From Clostridium sp. (GTDB lineage Bacteria > Bacillota > Clostridia > Clostridiales > Clostridiaceae): a DNA stretch of 64,000 bases. Shown piece after piece: positions 19,773 to 29,929 of this stretch. Where the stretch lies: contig NZ_JARHZJ010000026.1 of NCBI RefSeq assembly GCF_029258205.1, positions 1 through 64,000 of the forward strand, written 5' to 3'. The position numbers were made by a program, and so were the translations under genes. The stretch's first letter is position 1; the number at the start of each line of letters is the position of its first letter. The notes under the pieces were generated by a model that saw only the letters and a list, made by a program, of their open reading frames with translations, was not told where the DNA came from and did no database searches.

Positions 19773-22013
19773 ATGAAAGTTAGAGCTATAAAAAGTTTTT
19801 TAGCAACTACAATGGCAATGACTTTTTTAGCTAGTATGGGACAAGGTTCTGTATTAACTAAGGCAAATACTATAAATAATATGAAATATGTAACAGAAGC
19901 ATTTGGAGCAATTCCAACAGAAGAACAGGTTAGCTATCAAAAAGAAGAACTTACAGCATTTATACACTTTGGAGTGAATACCTTTACAGAAAAGGAGTGG
20001 GGAGATGGAACAGAAAATCCAGAAATTTTTAACCCTACTAATTTAGATGCTGATCAATGGGTAAAAACTTTGGCAGATGCAGGGTTTGGAAGGGTTATAT
20101 TAACTGCAAAACATCATGATGGATTTTGTTTATGGGATAGTGCATATACAAAGCATGATGTAGCTAGTAGTCCTTGGAAAAATGGGAATGGAGATGTAGT
20201 TAAAGAAGTGTCAGAAGCTTGTGCTAAGTATAATATAAAATTTGGAGTTTATTTGTCACCATGGGACCAAAACTCAGAGCATTATGGAGAGGGACATGGT
20301 GGTGATTATAATGAGTTTTATATGAATCAGCTAAGAGAGTTATTAACAAATTATGGACCTATATCTGAAGTTTGGATGGATGGAGCAAAGGGATCAAATG
20401 TTAAGCAAGAATATAAGTTTAAAGAATGGTTTGCTCTTATAAAAGAATTACAACCAGAATGTTTAATATTTAGTCCACAAGGACCAGACATTAGGTGGAT
20501 TGGAAATGAAAAAGGATATGCAGGAGAACCTTGTTGGTCAACTATAGATATTGAAAAAATGAAAAAAAGAGAAAATCCAACATATTTGAATAATGGAGAG
20601 GAAGGTGGTCCAAATTGGGTAGTTGGAGAGTCAGATGTATCAATAAGACCAGGTTGGTTTTACCATGGCTCTCAAGATAATGAAGTTAAATCTTTAGAAA
20701 AAATGATGGATATTTACTTTAAATCCATAGGAAGAAATTCAGTATTATTATTAAATATTCCTCCTAATAAAGAAGGAAAGTTACATGAAAATGATGTTAA
20801 TAGATTAAATGAGTTTGGTGAAACAATTATAGAGTTATTTAATAATGACTTAGCTTTAAATAAGGATGTAATAGTGAATAGTTTTGCTAATAATGAAGAA
20901 ACATTTAGTGCAAATAAAATTGTAGATGGAAATTACGATACTTATTGGGCGCCAGATAATAATAAAACAGGTACTATTGAAATAGATTTAGATGAAAGTA
21001 AAGAATTTGATGTTATTTCTGTTCAAGAGTATATACCATTAGGTCAAAGAGTATCAAGTTTTAATGTAGAAGTGTTACAAGGAGAAAATTGGAATAAAGT
21101 TTATGAAGGAAAAACAATAGGATATAAAAGACTTATTAGAATAGCTCCAACTAAGGGTGAAAAAATAAGAATTAATATAACTGGTTCATTAGAAGTGCCA
21201 CTTATAAATAATATTGGAGTTTATAAACAGCCTATAAATATAGAGCTTCCATCAGCACCACCAGCTGGATTAAAAGTTTTAAATGATGATAATAAGGGAA
21301 GTGGATTAGAACAATTTAACTTTAGTGATGGATGGACATATGAGAATATTTATGGAGATAATGATTTAGGTGGAGATGCTCATTATACAAGTAAAACTAA
21401 TTCTACAGTTAATATAAAATTTAATGGAAGTAAGTTTTTCTTATCAGGAACAAAGGATTCTAGTCATGGAATAATGGAAGTTTATATAGATGGAATGAAT
21501 CCTGTAGAAGTTGACTTATACTCTTCTAATAGAAAATCTAAAGAGATAGTTTTTGAAAGTGAAGATTTAAGTGATGGAGAGCATGAAGTTACAGTTAAAT
21601 GCACTGGAAGAAAAAATTCAAATGCTAGAGGGGTAGCTGCTCATATAGATGGAGCTTATGTATTAGATAATGGTGGAAAAGGTATGGTTGAATTTGAGCA
21701 TATTGGATATGAAGTAAGTGAAAATATAGGAACTGCTACCTTTAAGGTTATAAGAAAAGGTGGAAGTAATGGAAAGCTTGAAGTTAACTATGATACTTTA
21801 GCTGGTACAGCTTTAAATGGTGTTGATTATCAAACATGGTCTGGTACTTTAGCGTTTAATGAAGGGGAAACAGAAAAAACTTTTGATATAAATATTATTA
21901 ATGATAAGGAAAAAGAAGATACTAAGGAATTTTATTTAAAATTAAGTGATCCAATAGGTGGAATATTAGGATTTAATTCAAGAGCTACAGTTACTATTAA
22001 GGATGACGAGTAA
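19773..22013 (+). CDS. Secreted alpha-L-fucosidase, GH29, with F5/8-type C (CBM32-like), additional CBM-like module and C-terminal Calx-beta domain
   Basis: Signal peptide; LTAFIHFGVNTFTEKEWGDGTENP..AKHHDGFCLWDS..VWMDGAKG; SENIGTATFKVIRKGG..DYQTWSGTLAFNEGETEKTFDINIINDKEKEDTKEFYLKLSDP. Confidence 0.93.
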   Translation: MKVRAIKSFLATTMAMTFLASMGQGSVLTKANTINNMKYVTEAFGAIPTEEQVSYQKEELTAFIHFGVNTFTEKEWGDGTENPEIFNPTNLDADQWVKTLADAGFGRVILTAKHHDGFCLWDSAYTKHDVASSPWKNGNGDVVKEVSEACAKYNIKFGVYLSPWDQNSEHYGEGHGGDYNEFYMNQLRELLTNYGPISEVWMDGAKGSNVKQEYKFKEWFALIKELQPECLIFSPQGPDIRWIGNEKGYAGEPCWSTIDIEKMKKRENPTYLNNGEEGGPNWVVGESDVSIRPGWFYHGSQDNEVKSLEKMMDIYFKSIGRNSVLLLNIPPNKEGKLHENDVNRLNEFGETIIELFNNDLALNKDVIVNSFANNEETFSANKIVDGNYDTYWAPDNNKTGTIEIDLDESKEFDVISVQEYIPLGQRVSSFNVEVLQGENWNKVYEGKTIGYKRLIRIAPTKGEKIRINITGSLEVPLINNIGVYKQPINIELPSAPPAGLKVLNDDNKGSGLEQFNFSDGWTYENIYGDNDLGGDAHYTSKTNSTVNIKFNGSKFFLSGTKDSSHGIMEVYIDGMNPVEVDLYSSNRKSKEIVFESEDLSDGEHEVTVKCTGRKNSNARGVAAHIDGAYVLDNGGKGMVEFEHIGYEVSENIGTATFKVIRKGGSNGKLEVNYDTLAGTALNGVDYQTWSGTLAFNEGETEKTFDINIINDKEKEDTKEFYLKLSDPIGGILGFNSRATVTIKDDE

Positions 22014-22034
22014 ATTAAAATAGAAACAAAAGAA

Positions 22035-22445
22035 GGTTGGTGATGGATTGCATCAATTCAATTTTTCAGAAGGTTGGAATAAATAAACTTATGGAGCACG
22101 GACAAATAATAAGAATTCAACTTTCTCTATTAAATTTAAAGGGAAGCAAATCTCTTTAATAGGAGCAAAAGATCATATTTTAAACTTTAGGTTAAAAGGT
22201 AAAAATCAACATGGAGGTAGAACTGATTGTCAATTGAATTATGTTTTAGTAGATACTAGTGAAGATAATTTAGTTGAGCCAGAAATGCCTTCAACAGATT
22301 TAAATAAAGAAGGTAAAGTTGATATTGGTGACTTAGTATTGACTTCTAAACATTATGGGAAAATATTAAAGAGTATGATATAAATGTTGATGGAGTTATT
22401 GATAAATTTGAACTTAATTTTATAATGAATGATATATTAAAATAA
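22035..22445 (+). pseudogene. Decayed CBM-like module plus dockerin-like remnant
   Basis: Translated pieces GDGLHQFNFSEGWNK*TYGARTNNKNSTFSIKFKGKQISLIGAKDH, FRLKGKNQHGGRTDCQLNYVLVD, DLNKEGKVDIGDLVLTSKHYGK then frameshift YDINVDGVIDKFELNFIMNDILK*. Confidence 0.85.
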
Positions 22446-22454
22446 TTTTTATGT

Positions 22455-22530
22455 GCTGTATCTAATTATGTCTAAAAATTTTAAGTGTTTAATCATTTTT
22501 AAAATTTTTAGCTGAAGATACAGCTTATTT
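22455..22530 (+). terminator. Long-stem hairpin terminator after GH29/remnant
   Basis: GCTGTATCT / AGATACAGC outer stem with inner CTAAAAATTTTAA / TTAAAATTTTTAG. Confidence 0.7.
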
Positions 22531-22601
22531 ATTACATATATTATAATAAATGCAAAAATGCATTATTAAATATAATTAGTACTATATTAGGGGGAGTATT
22601 T

Positions 22602-25600
22602 ATGAAAAGAAAATTCTTAAAGAAAATAGCATTGTTAGTTTCTTTGATGGTAGTAGGTCAATCAGTTTATACTTTTGCTAAGTCTAGTAGGTTTAATGAA
22701 TTAGAAAATAGTACTTTAAATGAAAATATTGATCTAGACAAATTAGCTTTATGGTATGATGAGCCTGCTACAAAATGGGAAAATGAGGCTCTTCCAATTG
22801 GAAATGGATATATGGGGGGAATGATTTTTGGAAGTGTATCAAGTGAAAGAATACAATACAATGAAAAAACTCTATGGTCTGGTGGACCAGGAGTATGGGA
22901 AGGTTATAATGGAGGCAATAAAGAAGGTGCTTGGGAAGCTGTTAAAGAAATAAGAAAAATATTAGCTGAAGGGAAAACTCCTTCAAATGATTTATACCAA
23001 AGAGTATGTGGTAATCAAAGAGCTTATGGAGCTTATCAAAATTTTGGAGATATATTCTTAGATTTTAAGTCTCATGAAGATAACAAGGTGACTAATTATA
23101 AAAGAGAGCTTAATATAGAGGAATCTTTATCTACAGTTAAGTATAACTATAAGGGTGTTAATTATGAAAGAGAATATTTCTGTAGCTATCCTGATAATGT
23201 AATGGTTATCAAATTAAAGGCTGATAAAGCTTCTTCTTTAACTGTAGATGTTAGAAATGAAGGGGCTCATAATGGGAAAAAGCTTTCTGTAGAAAATAAT
23301 ACTTTGATATTAAGTGGTTCAATAGAAGATAATGGAATGAAGTATGAATCTCAAATTAAGGTTATTAATACTGGAGGATCAATTCAAGATAAAAAAGATA
23401 GAATAAGTGTTGAAAATGCAGATGAAATAACAATAGTAATGAGTGCAGGAACAGATTATATAAATGAATATCCAACTTATAAAGGCGAAGACCCACATTC
23501 AGCAGTAACTGAAAGAATTAATAATGCTGTAAATTTAGGATATGATAAGTTAAAGAGTAGGCACATAGAAGACTATAAAAATTTATTTGATAGAGTGAAT
23601 TTAAATTTAGGAGAACTTAAATTAGATAAGCCTACTGATGAAATGTTAAATGAATATAAAACAAATCAATCTAATAGCTTAGAAACTTTATTCTTCCAAT
23701 ATGGTAGATATTTATTAATATCATCTTCAAGGGAAGGTAGTTTACCAGCTAATTTACAGGGAGTTTGGAATAATTCTAATAACCCACCTTGGAGTTCAGA
23801 TTATCATTTTAATGTAAATATACAAATGAATTATTGGCCAGCAGAAGTTGCTAACTTATCTGAAACTGCTATTCCATTAGTTGAATATGTAGAAAGTTTA
23901 AGAGAACCAGGAAGAAAGACAGCACAAATGCATTGTGGAATAGAAGATGCTATTGAAAATAAAAATGGATGGACGGTAAATACAATGAATAATCCTTTTG
24001 GCTTTACAGCTATGGGATGGGAATTTGATTGGGGATGGGCTCCTACGTCTAATGCTTGGATAAGTCAGAATCTTTGGGATCATTATAAGTTTACTGATGA
24101 TAAGGAATATTTAAGAGAAAATATATATCCTATTATGAAAGAAGCTGCACAATTTTGGACTCAATTTTTAGTTGAATACACTCATAGTGATGGAAAAACC
24201 TATTTAGTTTCTTCACCAAGTTATTCTCCAGAACATGGTCCTAGAACTGTAGGAACAACTTTTGACCAAGAACTTATTTGGCAATTGTTCACAGATACTA
24301 TAAAAGCTAGTGAAACTTTAGGAATAGATGAAGAGTTCAGAGTAGAGCTTGAAAATAAAAAAGAGAGATTATTAAAACCTCAAATAGGTAAATATGGACA
24401 AGTTCAAGAATGGAAAGATGATATAGATACTCAAAATGATAATCATAGACATATTTCTCATCTTGTAGGACTTTATCCAGGAACTCAAATAAATCAAAAA
24501 GATACCAAAGAATTATATGAAGCAGCAAAGGTTACTATGAATAATAGAGGGGATGGAGGAACAGGATGGTCTAAAGCTAATAAAATAAATCTTTGGGCTA
24601 GATTATTAGATGGAGATAGAGCACATAGATTATTAAAAAATCAATTAACAACAAGCACTTTAGAAAATTTATTTGATACTCATCCACCTTTTCAAATTGA
24701 TGGAAATATGGGAGCTGTTTCTGGAATGGCTGAAATGCTTGTGCAAAGTCATTTAGGAACAATAAATCCATTGCCAGCATTACCAACAGCATGGGAAGAT
24801 GGAAGCTTTGATGGACTAAAGGCTAGAGGAAATTTTGAGATTTCAGCTAACTGGAATAATAATTCATTAAATCTTCTAAAAGTAAAATCTGGTTCAGGAA
24901 ATGATTGTTATTTGGAATATCCAGGAATAAAAAAAGCTATTATAATTGATGTTAATGGAAATAAAATAACTCCAGAGGTTGTTTCAGAAAATGTAGTTAA
25001 GTTCAAAACAGAAGTTAATGGAGAATATAAAGTTGAAGGAATACCTATGGAGAAACCAGAAAAGGTTAATGGATTAAAAGCTTTAAGAAATGGAGATAAC
25101 TATGTTTCATTAAAATGGAATAAGACGAAATTTGCAGAAAGTTATGATATTTATAGAAAAGGTGAAGGTGATTTTGAATTAATAGCTGAAGATATAAAAA
25201 CAGAAGAATTCATTGATGAAAATGCTCCTTCAAATGATAATTATAGCTATGTATATTATTTAGTGGCAAAGAATTCAGAGGGTCTAGGAGAAGCATCAGA
25301 AAAGGTTTCAGTTGAAACAAATGTTTATTTGAGTGAATTAGAATGGAAAAGTGGATCTACTGGATATGGAGAAATACAAAAAGATGCTAGTTGTGATGGA
25401 AATATAATAACTTTAAAAGGTGAAAATGGACAGAATGTTTCTTATGATAAAGGAATAGGAACTCATGCTAACTCAGAGATAGTATATAGTTTAAAAGGAT
25501 TGGATTACTATGATTATTTTGAAACATTTGTTGGAGTAGATCAAGAAATGGCTGGTACTATGGCATCTATATCTTTTGAGGTTTATTTAGATGATGAGAA

Positions 25601-27041
25601 GGTTTTTGATAGTGGACTAATGACAGGTGATACAACACAACAACATGTTAAGGTTCCTATAAGTGGTAAAAATATACTTAAATTAGTTGTAAAAGATGGA
25701 GGTAATGATATAGGATCGGACCATGGAAGTTTTGGAGATGCTAAGTTAACAAAAGTTCATACTAATAGTAATGCAGATCTTAAGTCTCTAAAAATCAATG
25801 GAAACTATCTAGAAGGATTTAATGGAAGTAAATATGAATATTCTTATGATCTTAAAAAGGGAGAAAACTTACAAAATCTAAATATTGAGGCAGAAACTTT
25901 TATTTCAGAGGCTAAGATTGAAATTAAAAAACCAGAAGAACTTCCAGGAGAAGCAGTAGTAAAAGTTACATCTAAGGATGAAACTATGAATAACGAATAC
26001 AAAGTTTTAATAAATCCATATGTAATTGTGGAAGAAAGTGTAATTGCTGATTATAATTTTGAAGATTACTCTAACTTAGGAGAAGATAGCTCTAAAAATA
26101 GTTTTCATGGAGAAGTAAATGGTACAGTTTCTCAGGTGGATTCAAAGGATGGAAAAGCTGCTGATTTTGGTGATGGATATATAAATATTGAAAGCAATGA
26201 TTTGTTAAAACTAGATGATAATATAGTTATAGAAACTGAAGTTTATTTAGATGAATACACCAATTACTGGCAAAAAATAGCTCAAAAAATAAATAATGGG
26301 ACAGGAAAGGGTGGATTCTTAATAGATATATCTCCTCAAGGGAAATTAAGATTTCATGCTGAAGGAGCAATAACTCAATTTATATCTAATAAAGCAATTC
26401 CTTTAAATAAATGGACAAATATAAAAGTTATTTTTGAACATTCAAAGGGTGAAGCATCTATTTATATAAATGGAGAATTAGATAAGACAGTAAAGCCAAG
26501 TTCAGTTTTAGAAGTTAGTGATTTACCACTTATTATAGGAGCTGATGTAAATGGAAATGATAAATTGAAAGGGAAAATGAATAAGTTAACTATTTCTTCA
26601 ATAAAGCGTAGAGTAGCTAGTAGTAATGCTAGTTTAAGTGATATTTCTGTCAATGGAAAAACTATTGAAAGTTTTAAAAAGGATGTATTTGACTATGAAA
26701 TAGAATTAGAAGAAGGAACAAATGCTGTTCCAGAAATAACAGCTATATCAGAAGATTCAAATGCTACTATTAAAGTGAAAAATGCTGAATTTTTACCAGG
26801 AGTTGGTAAAATTAAAGTTGTAGCAGAAGATGGTACAGAAAATATATATACAATTAACCTAAATCTTAAAGTGAAAAATCCTTTAAAAGCAGATTTTAAC
26901 AAGAATGGAGAAATAGATTTAGGAGATTTATCTATGGTATCAAAATACTTTGGATCAAATAATAGTGAGTTTGATCTAGATGGAGATGATTTTGTTGGAG
27001 AATATGAAATAAATTTTGTATCTACTGAACTTCTAAAATAA
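22602..27041 (+). CDS. Secreted GH95 alpha-fucosidase, multimodular (GH95, FN3, NPCBM/CBM51-like, cadherin-like, LamG-like, dockerin-like)
   Basis: LALWYDEPATKWENEALPIGNGYMGGMIFGSVSSERIQYNEKTLWSGGP; C-term ADFNKNGEIDLGDLSMVSKYFG...FDLDGDDFVGEYEINF dockerin-like. Confidence 0.93.
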   Translation: MKRKFLKKIALLVSLMVVGQSVYTFAKSSRFNELENSTLNENIDLDKLALWYDEPATKWENEALPIGNGYMGGMIFGSVSSERIQYNEKTLWSGGPGVWEGYNGGNKEGAWEAVKEIRKILAEGKTPSNDLYQRVCGNQRAYGAYQNFGDIFLDFKSHEDNKVTNYKRELNIEESLSTVKYNYKGVNYEREYFCSYPDNVMVIKLKADKASSLTVDVRNEGAHNGKKLSVENNTLILSGSIEDNGMKYESQIKVINTGGSIQDKKDRISVENADEITIVMSAGTDYINEYPTYKGEDPHSAVTERINNAVNLGYDKLKSRHIEDYKNLFDRVNLNLGELKLDKPTDEMLNEYKTNQSNSLETLFFQYGRYLLISSSREGSLPANLQGVWNNSNNPPWSSDYHFNVNIQMNYWPAEVANLSETAIPLVEYVESLREPGRKTAQMHCGIEDAIENKNGWTVNTMNNPFGFTAMGWEFDWGWAPTSNAWISQNLWDHYKFTDDKEYLRENIYPIMKEAAQFWTQFLVEYTHSDGKTYLVSSPSYSPEHGPRTVGTTFDQELIWQLFTDTIKASETLGIDEEFRVELENKKERLLKPQIGKYGQVQEWKDDIDTQNDNHRHISHLVGLYPGTQINQKDTKELYEAAKVTMNNRGDGGTGWSKANKINLWARLLDGDRAHRLLKNQLTTSTLENLFDTHPPFQIDGNMGAVSGMAEMLVQSHLGTINPLPALPTAWEDGSFDGLKARGNFEISANWNNNSLNLLKVKSGSGNDCYLEYPGIKKAIIIDVNGNKITPEVVSENVVKFKTEVNGEYKVEGIPMEKPEKVNGLKALRNGDNYVSLKWNKTKFAESYDIYRKGEGDFELIAEDIKTEEFIDENAPSNDNYSYVYYLVAKNSEGLGEASEKVSVETNVYLSELEWKSGSTGYGEIQKDASCDGNIITLKGENGQNVSYDKGIGTHANSEIVYSLKGLDYYDYFETFVGVDQEMAGTMASISFEVYLDDEKVFDSGLMTGDTTQQHVKVPISGKNILKLVVKDGGNDIGSDHGSFGDAKLTKVHTNSNADLKSLKINGNYLEGFNGSKYEYSYDLKKGENLQNLNIEAETFISEAKIEIKKPEELPGEAVVKVTSKDETMNNEYKVLINPYVIVEESVIADYNFEDYSNLGEDSSKNSFHGEVNGTVSQVDSKDGKAADFGDGYINIESNDLLKLDDNIVIETEVYLDEYTNYWQKIAQKINNGTGKGGFLIDISPQGKLRFHAEGAITQFISNKAIPLNKWTNIKVIFEHSKGEASIYINGELDKTVKPSSVLEVSDLPLIIGADVNGNDKLKGKMNKLTISSIKRRVASSNASLSDISVNGKTIESFKKDVFDYEIELEEGTNAVPEITAISEDSNATIKVKNAEFLPGVGKIKVVAEDGTENIYTINLNLKVKNPLKADFNKNGEIDLGDLSMVSKYFGSNNSEFDLDGDDFVGEYEINFVSTELLK

Positions 27042-27063
27042 AAAATAGAGATAAAATTAATTT

Positions 27064-27100
27064 AAAGGAATATATCATTTTGATATGTTCCTTTATTTAT
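27064..27100 (+). terminator. Terminator after GH95 gene
   Basis: AAAGGAATATATC/GATATGTTCCTTT then ATTTAT. Confidence 0.75.
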
Positions 27101-27177
27101 AGAAGAAAGATTAAATATAAGAAATTAAAATTAATGAATAATAAAATAAATTTTGGAAATAATACTTAAAAGGAGGG

Positions 27178-27792
27178 ATGATGATGGAAAATTTAAAAGT
27201 AAATCAAAGAGAAAAAAATACTAGACATTCAAGTAGAAAGTGTAGAAGAAAAGGATTAGTTCCTGGAGTTATATACGGAAAAGGAATTAATAATTTCTTA
27301 TTTGAAATAGGAGAACTAGAACTTAATCATGCTCTTTCTGTAACTGGTGAACATGGACTTTTAAACATAAATTCAGAAGAGGGTTCTTTAAATACTCTTA
27401 TAAAAGAAGTTCAAAGAGATCCTGTAACTAGAAAGGTATTACATATAGATTTAGAAAAGGTTGAAGGTAATGAACAAATAGAAACAGTAATTCCTATAAA
27501 TTATGTTGGAGAAGAATATATAAATAAATTAGATGCAGTGTTACAAAAGAATATAGATAGCATAAAGGTAAAGTGCTCCCCGTCTAATATTCCAAAGGTA
27601 GTAAATTTAGATGTAGGAAGAGCTAAGCCAGGAGATCAATTTAAGATTGTAGATGTAGAATTTGGAAGTGAAATAACAGTAATTGATGATTTAAATTCTA
27701 TAGTAGCTTCTGTAAGTTATGATCAAAAGATAATAACTCAAGATGTAGTTGATCAAGAAGTAGCTGAAAATAGAGCTAAAAAGGAAAGTTAA
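27178..27792 (+). CDS. rplY: 50S ribosomal protein L25/Ctc
   Basis: RKCRRKGLVPGVIYGKGINN..F..L25 + TL5 C-terminal domain. Confidence 0.93.
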   Translation: MMMENLKVNQREKNTRHSSRKCRRKGLVPGVIYGKGINNFLFEIGELELNHALSVTGEHGLLNINSEEGSLNTLIKEVQRDPVTRKVLHIDLEKVEGNEQIETVIPINYVGEEYINKLDAVLQKNIDSIKVKCSPSNIPKVVNLDVGRAKPGDQFKIVDVEFGSEITVIDDLNSIVASVSYDQKIITQDVVDQEVAENRAKKES

Positions 27793-27814
27793 TATAAGTT
27801 TAATATAAATTAGA

Positions 27815-27861
27815 GTAAAAATGGTATTATTTTGTTTACAGTTCCATTTTTACTTTTTTTG
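27815..27861 (+). terminator. Terminator after rplY
   Basis: GTAAAAATGG/CCATTTTTAC then TTTTTTTG. Confidence 0.8.
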
Positions 27862-27946
27862 TTTTCAAATTTAAAAATATTGTAGTATAATATCTGTGAA
27901 AATAAAATATATAATCCTTATAGAGATTTAAAGGGGAGAGAGTAAA

Positions 27947-29674
27947 GTGTATAGAGAAATATATGAAGAATGGTTAAATTCTGATATTATTTCTGAGGAA
28001 ATAAAGGCGGAATTAAGAGACATAAAAGATGATAAAGAAATAGAAGATAGATTTTATAAGGAATTAGATTTTGGTACCGGTGGATTAAGAGGTGTTATTG
28101 GTGCTGGAACTAATAGAATAAATATCTATACTGTAGGGAAGGCTACTCAAGGATTTGCAGATTATTTAAATCATAATTATTCTGGGGAAAAATCTGTTGC
28201 AATAGCTTATGACTCAAGAAATATGTCTAAAGAGTTTGCAAAAGCGGCTGCTTTAACTCTTTGTGCCAATGGAATAAAGGTTAATCTTTTTGAATCTTTA
28301 AGACCAACTCCAATGTTATCCTTTGCAGTAAGAGAATTAAATTGTAATGGAGGTATTGTTATAACAGCATCACATAATCCAAAGCAATATAATGGATATA
28401 AAGTTTATGGAGATGATGGATGTCAATTAACAGATACTCCTGCAAAAGCTGTTATTGGATATGTTAACGAAGTTACAGATTACTCTAATATAAAGACAAT
28501 GAGTGAAGAAAAAGCTTTAAAAGAAGGGCTTTTAGTTTATATTGGTGAAGAAATAGATAAAAAATATATAGATGCTTTAAAAACTTTAGCTATAAGAGAA
28601 GAGTTAGTTAAAAAGTATGCTAAAGATTTAAAAATAATTTACACTCCAATTCATGGTTCAGGAAATTTACCTGTAAGAAGAATATTAAAAGAGTTAGGAT
28701 ATGAGAATGTCTTTGTTGTTAAAGAGCAAGAGATGCCAGATGGAAATTTCCCAACAGCTCCATATCCAAATCCAGAAGACCCAAAGGTATTTAAATTAGC
28801 TTTAGAAATGGCTAAAGAAATTCAACCTGATATAATATTTGGAACAGATCCAGACTGTGATAGAATAGGTGTTGTTGTTAAAGACAATAACGGAGAATAC
28901 CAAGTATTAACTGGTAATCAAACAGGAATGTTACTAACTAACTATATATTAAGTTCATTAAAGGAAATGAATAAACTACCTGAAAATGGTGCTGTTATAA
29001 AAACTATAGTTACTACAGAGTCAGTAAGAAAAATGACTGAAGAATATGGAGTAACTTTAATAGATACATTAACAGGATTTAAATATATAGGTGAAAAGAT
29101 AAAAGAATTTAAGGAATCAGGTTCAAATGAATATTTATTTGGATTTGAAGAAAGTTATGGTTACTTAGCTGGAACTTTTGCTAGAGATAAGGATGCTGTT
29201 GTAGCTTCAATGTTAATAGCTGAAATGACTCTATATTATAAAGAACAAGGAAAAACTCTTTATGATGGTTTAATAGAGCTTTATAATAAATATGGTTACT
29301 TCAAAGAAAGTTTAGTGTCAATAGAACTTGCTGGAAAAGAAGGACAAGAACAAATAGCTAAGTGCATAGATGGATTGAGAAATGATGCTTTAAAAGAAAT
29401 GAATGGAGTTAAAGTTGTTACATCTTTCGATTATAAATTAAGCAAAGAAGTAAACAACTTAACTGGAGAAGAAAAAGAAATTAAACTTCCAAAATCAAAT
29501 GTTTTAAAATATGTTTTAGAAGATGATTCTTGGTTTGTTGTAAGACCATCAGGTACAGAGCCTAAGATGAAGATTTACTTATCAGTAAAAGGTTTAAGTT
29601 TAGAAAATTCAAAAGAAAAAAATGAAAACTTTAAAAATGCAATAATGGAAGTAATTAATGCTAAATTAAAATAG
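27947..29674 (+). CDS. Phosphoglucomutase/phosphomannomutase
   Basis: FGTGGLRGVIGAGTNRIN, ITASHNPKQYNGYKVYG, FGTDPDCDRIG; GTG start. Confidence 0.96.
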   Translation: MYREIYEEWLNSDIISEEIKAELRDIKDDKEIEDRFYKELDFGTGGLRGVIGAGTNRINIYTVGKATQGFADYLNHNYSGEKSVAIAYDSRNMSKEFAKAAALTLCANGIKVNLFESLRPTPMLSFAVRELNCNGGIVITASHNPKQYNGYKVYGDDGCQLTDTPAKAVIGYVNEVTDYSNIKTMSEEKALKEGLLVYIGEEIDKKYIDALKTLAIREELVKKYAKDLKIIYTPIHGSGNLPVRRILKELGYENVFVVKEQEMPDGNFPTAPYPNPEDPKVFKLALEMAKEIQPDIIFGTDPDCDRIGVVVKDNNGEYQVLTGNQTGMLLTNYILSSLKEMNKLPENGAVIKTIVTTESVRKMTEEYGVTLIDTLTGFKYIGEKIKEFKESGSNEYLFGFEESYGYLAGTFARDKDAVVASMLIAEMTLYYKEQGKTLYDGLIELYNKYGYFKESLVSIELAGKEGQEQIAKCIDGLRNDALKEMNGVKVVTSFDYKLSKEVNNLTGEEKEIKLPKSNVLKYVLEDDSWFVVRPSGTEPKMKIYLSVKGLSLENSKEKNENFKNAIMEVINAKLK

Positions 29675-29686
29675 TTTAAAGTAAAC

Positions 29687-29738
29687 AAAGAGCTATGTTA
29701 ATATAACTTATAAGTTATAAATATAGCTCTTTTTATAT
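29687..29738 (+). terminator. Terminator after phosphohexomutase
   Basis: AAAGAGCTAT ... ATAGCTCTTT then TTATATTTTT. Confidence 0.8.
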
Positions 29739-29929
29739 TTTTAGAGCTTAATACACAAAAGAGTTAATTAAAGTGTTATAATATATAACTAAATACTAAG
29801 ATGAACTAATTTTTATTTTGTGATAAAATAAAGTTCGAAATTTATGATATATAATAAAATCTAGGTTTATAAATTTTATTTTTAGATAGAATTAAAATAG
29901 TTAATAAGAGTAGTTAAGGAGATAGATAT

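Noticed and set aside
23898-24792. Short minus-strand ORFs within GH95
   Set aside because: 61-64 aa shadow ORFs in a clearly coding region.
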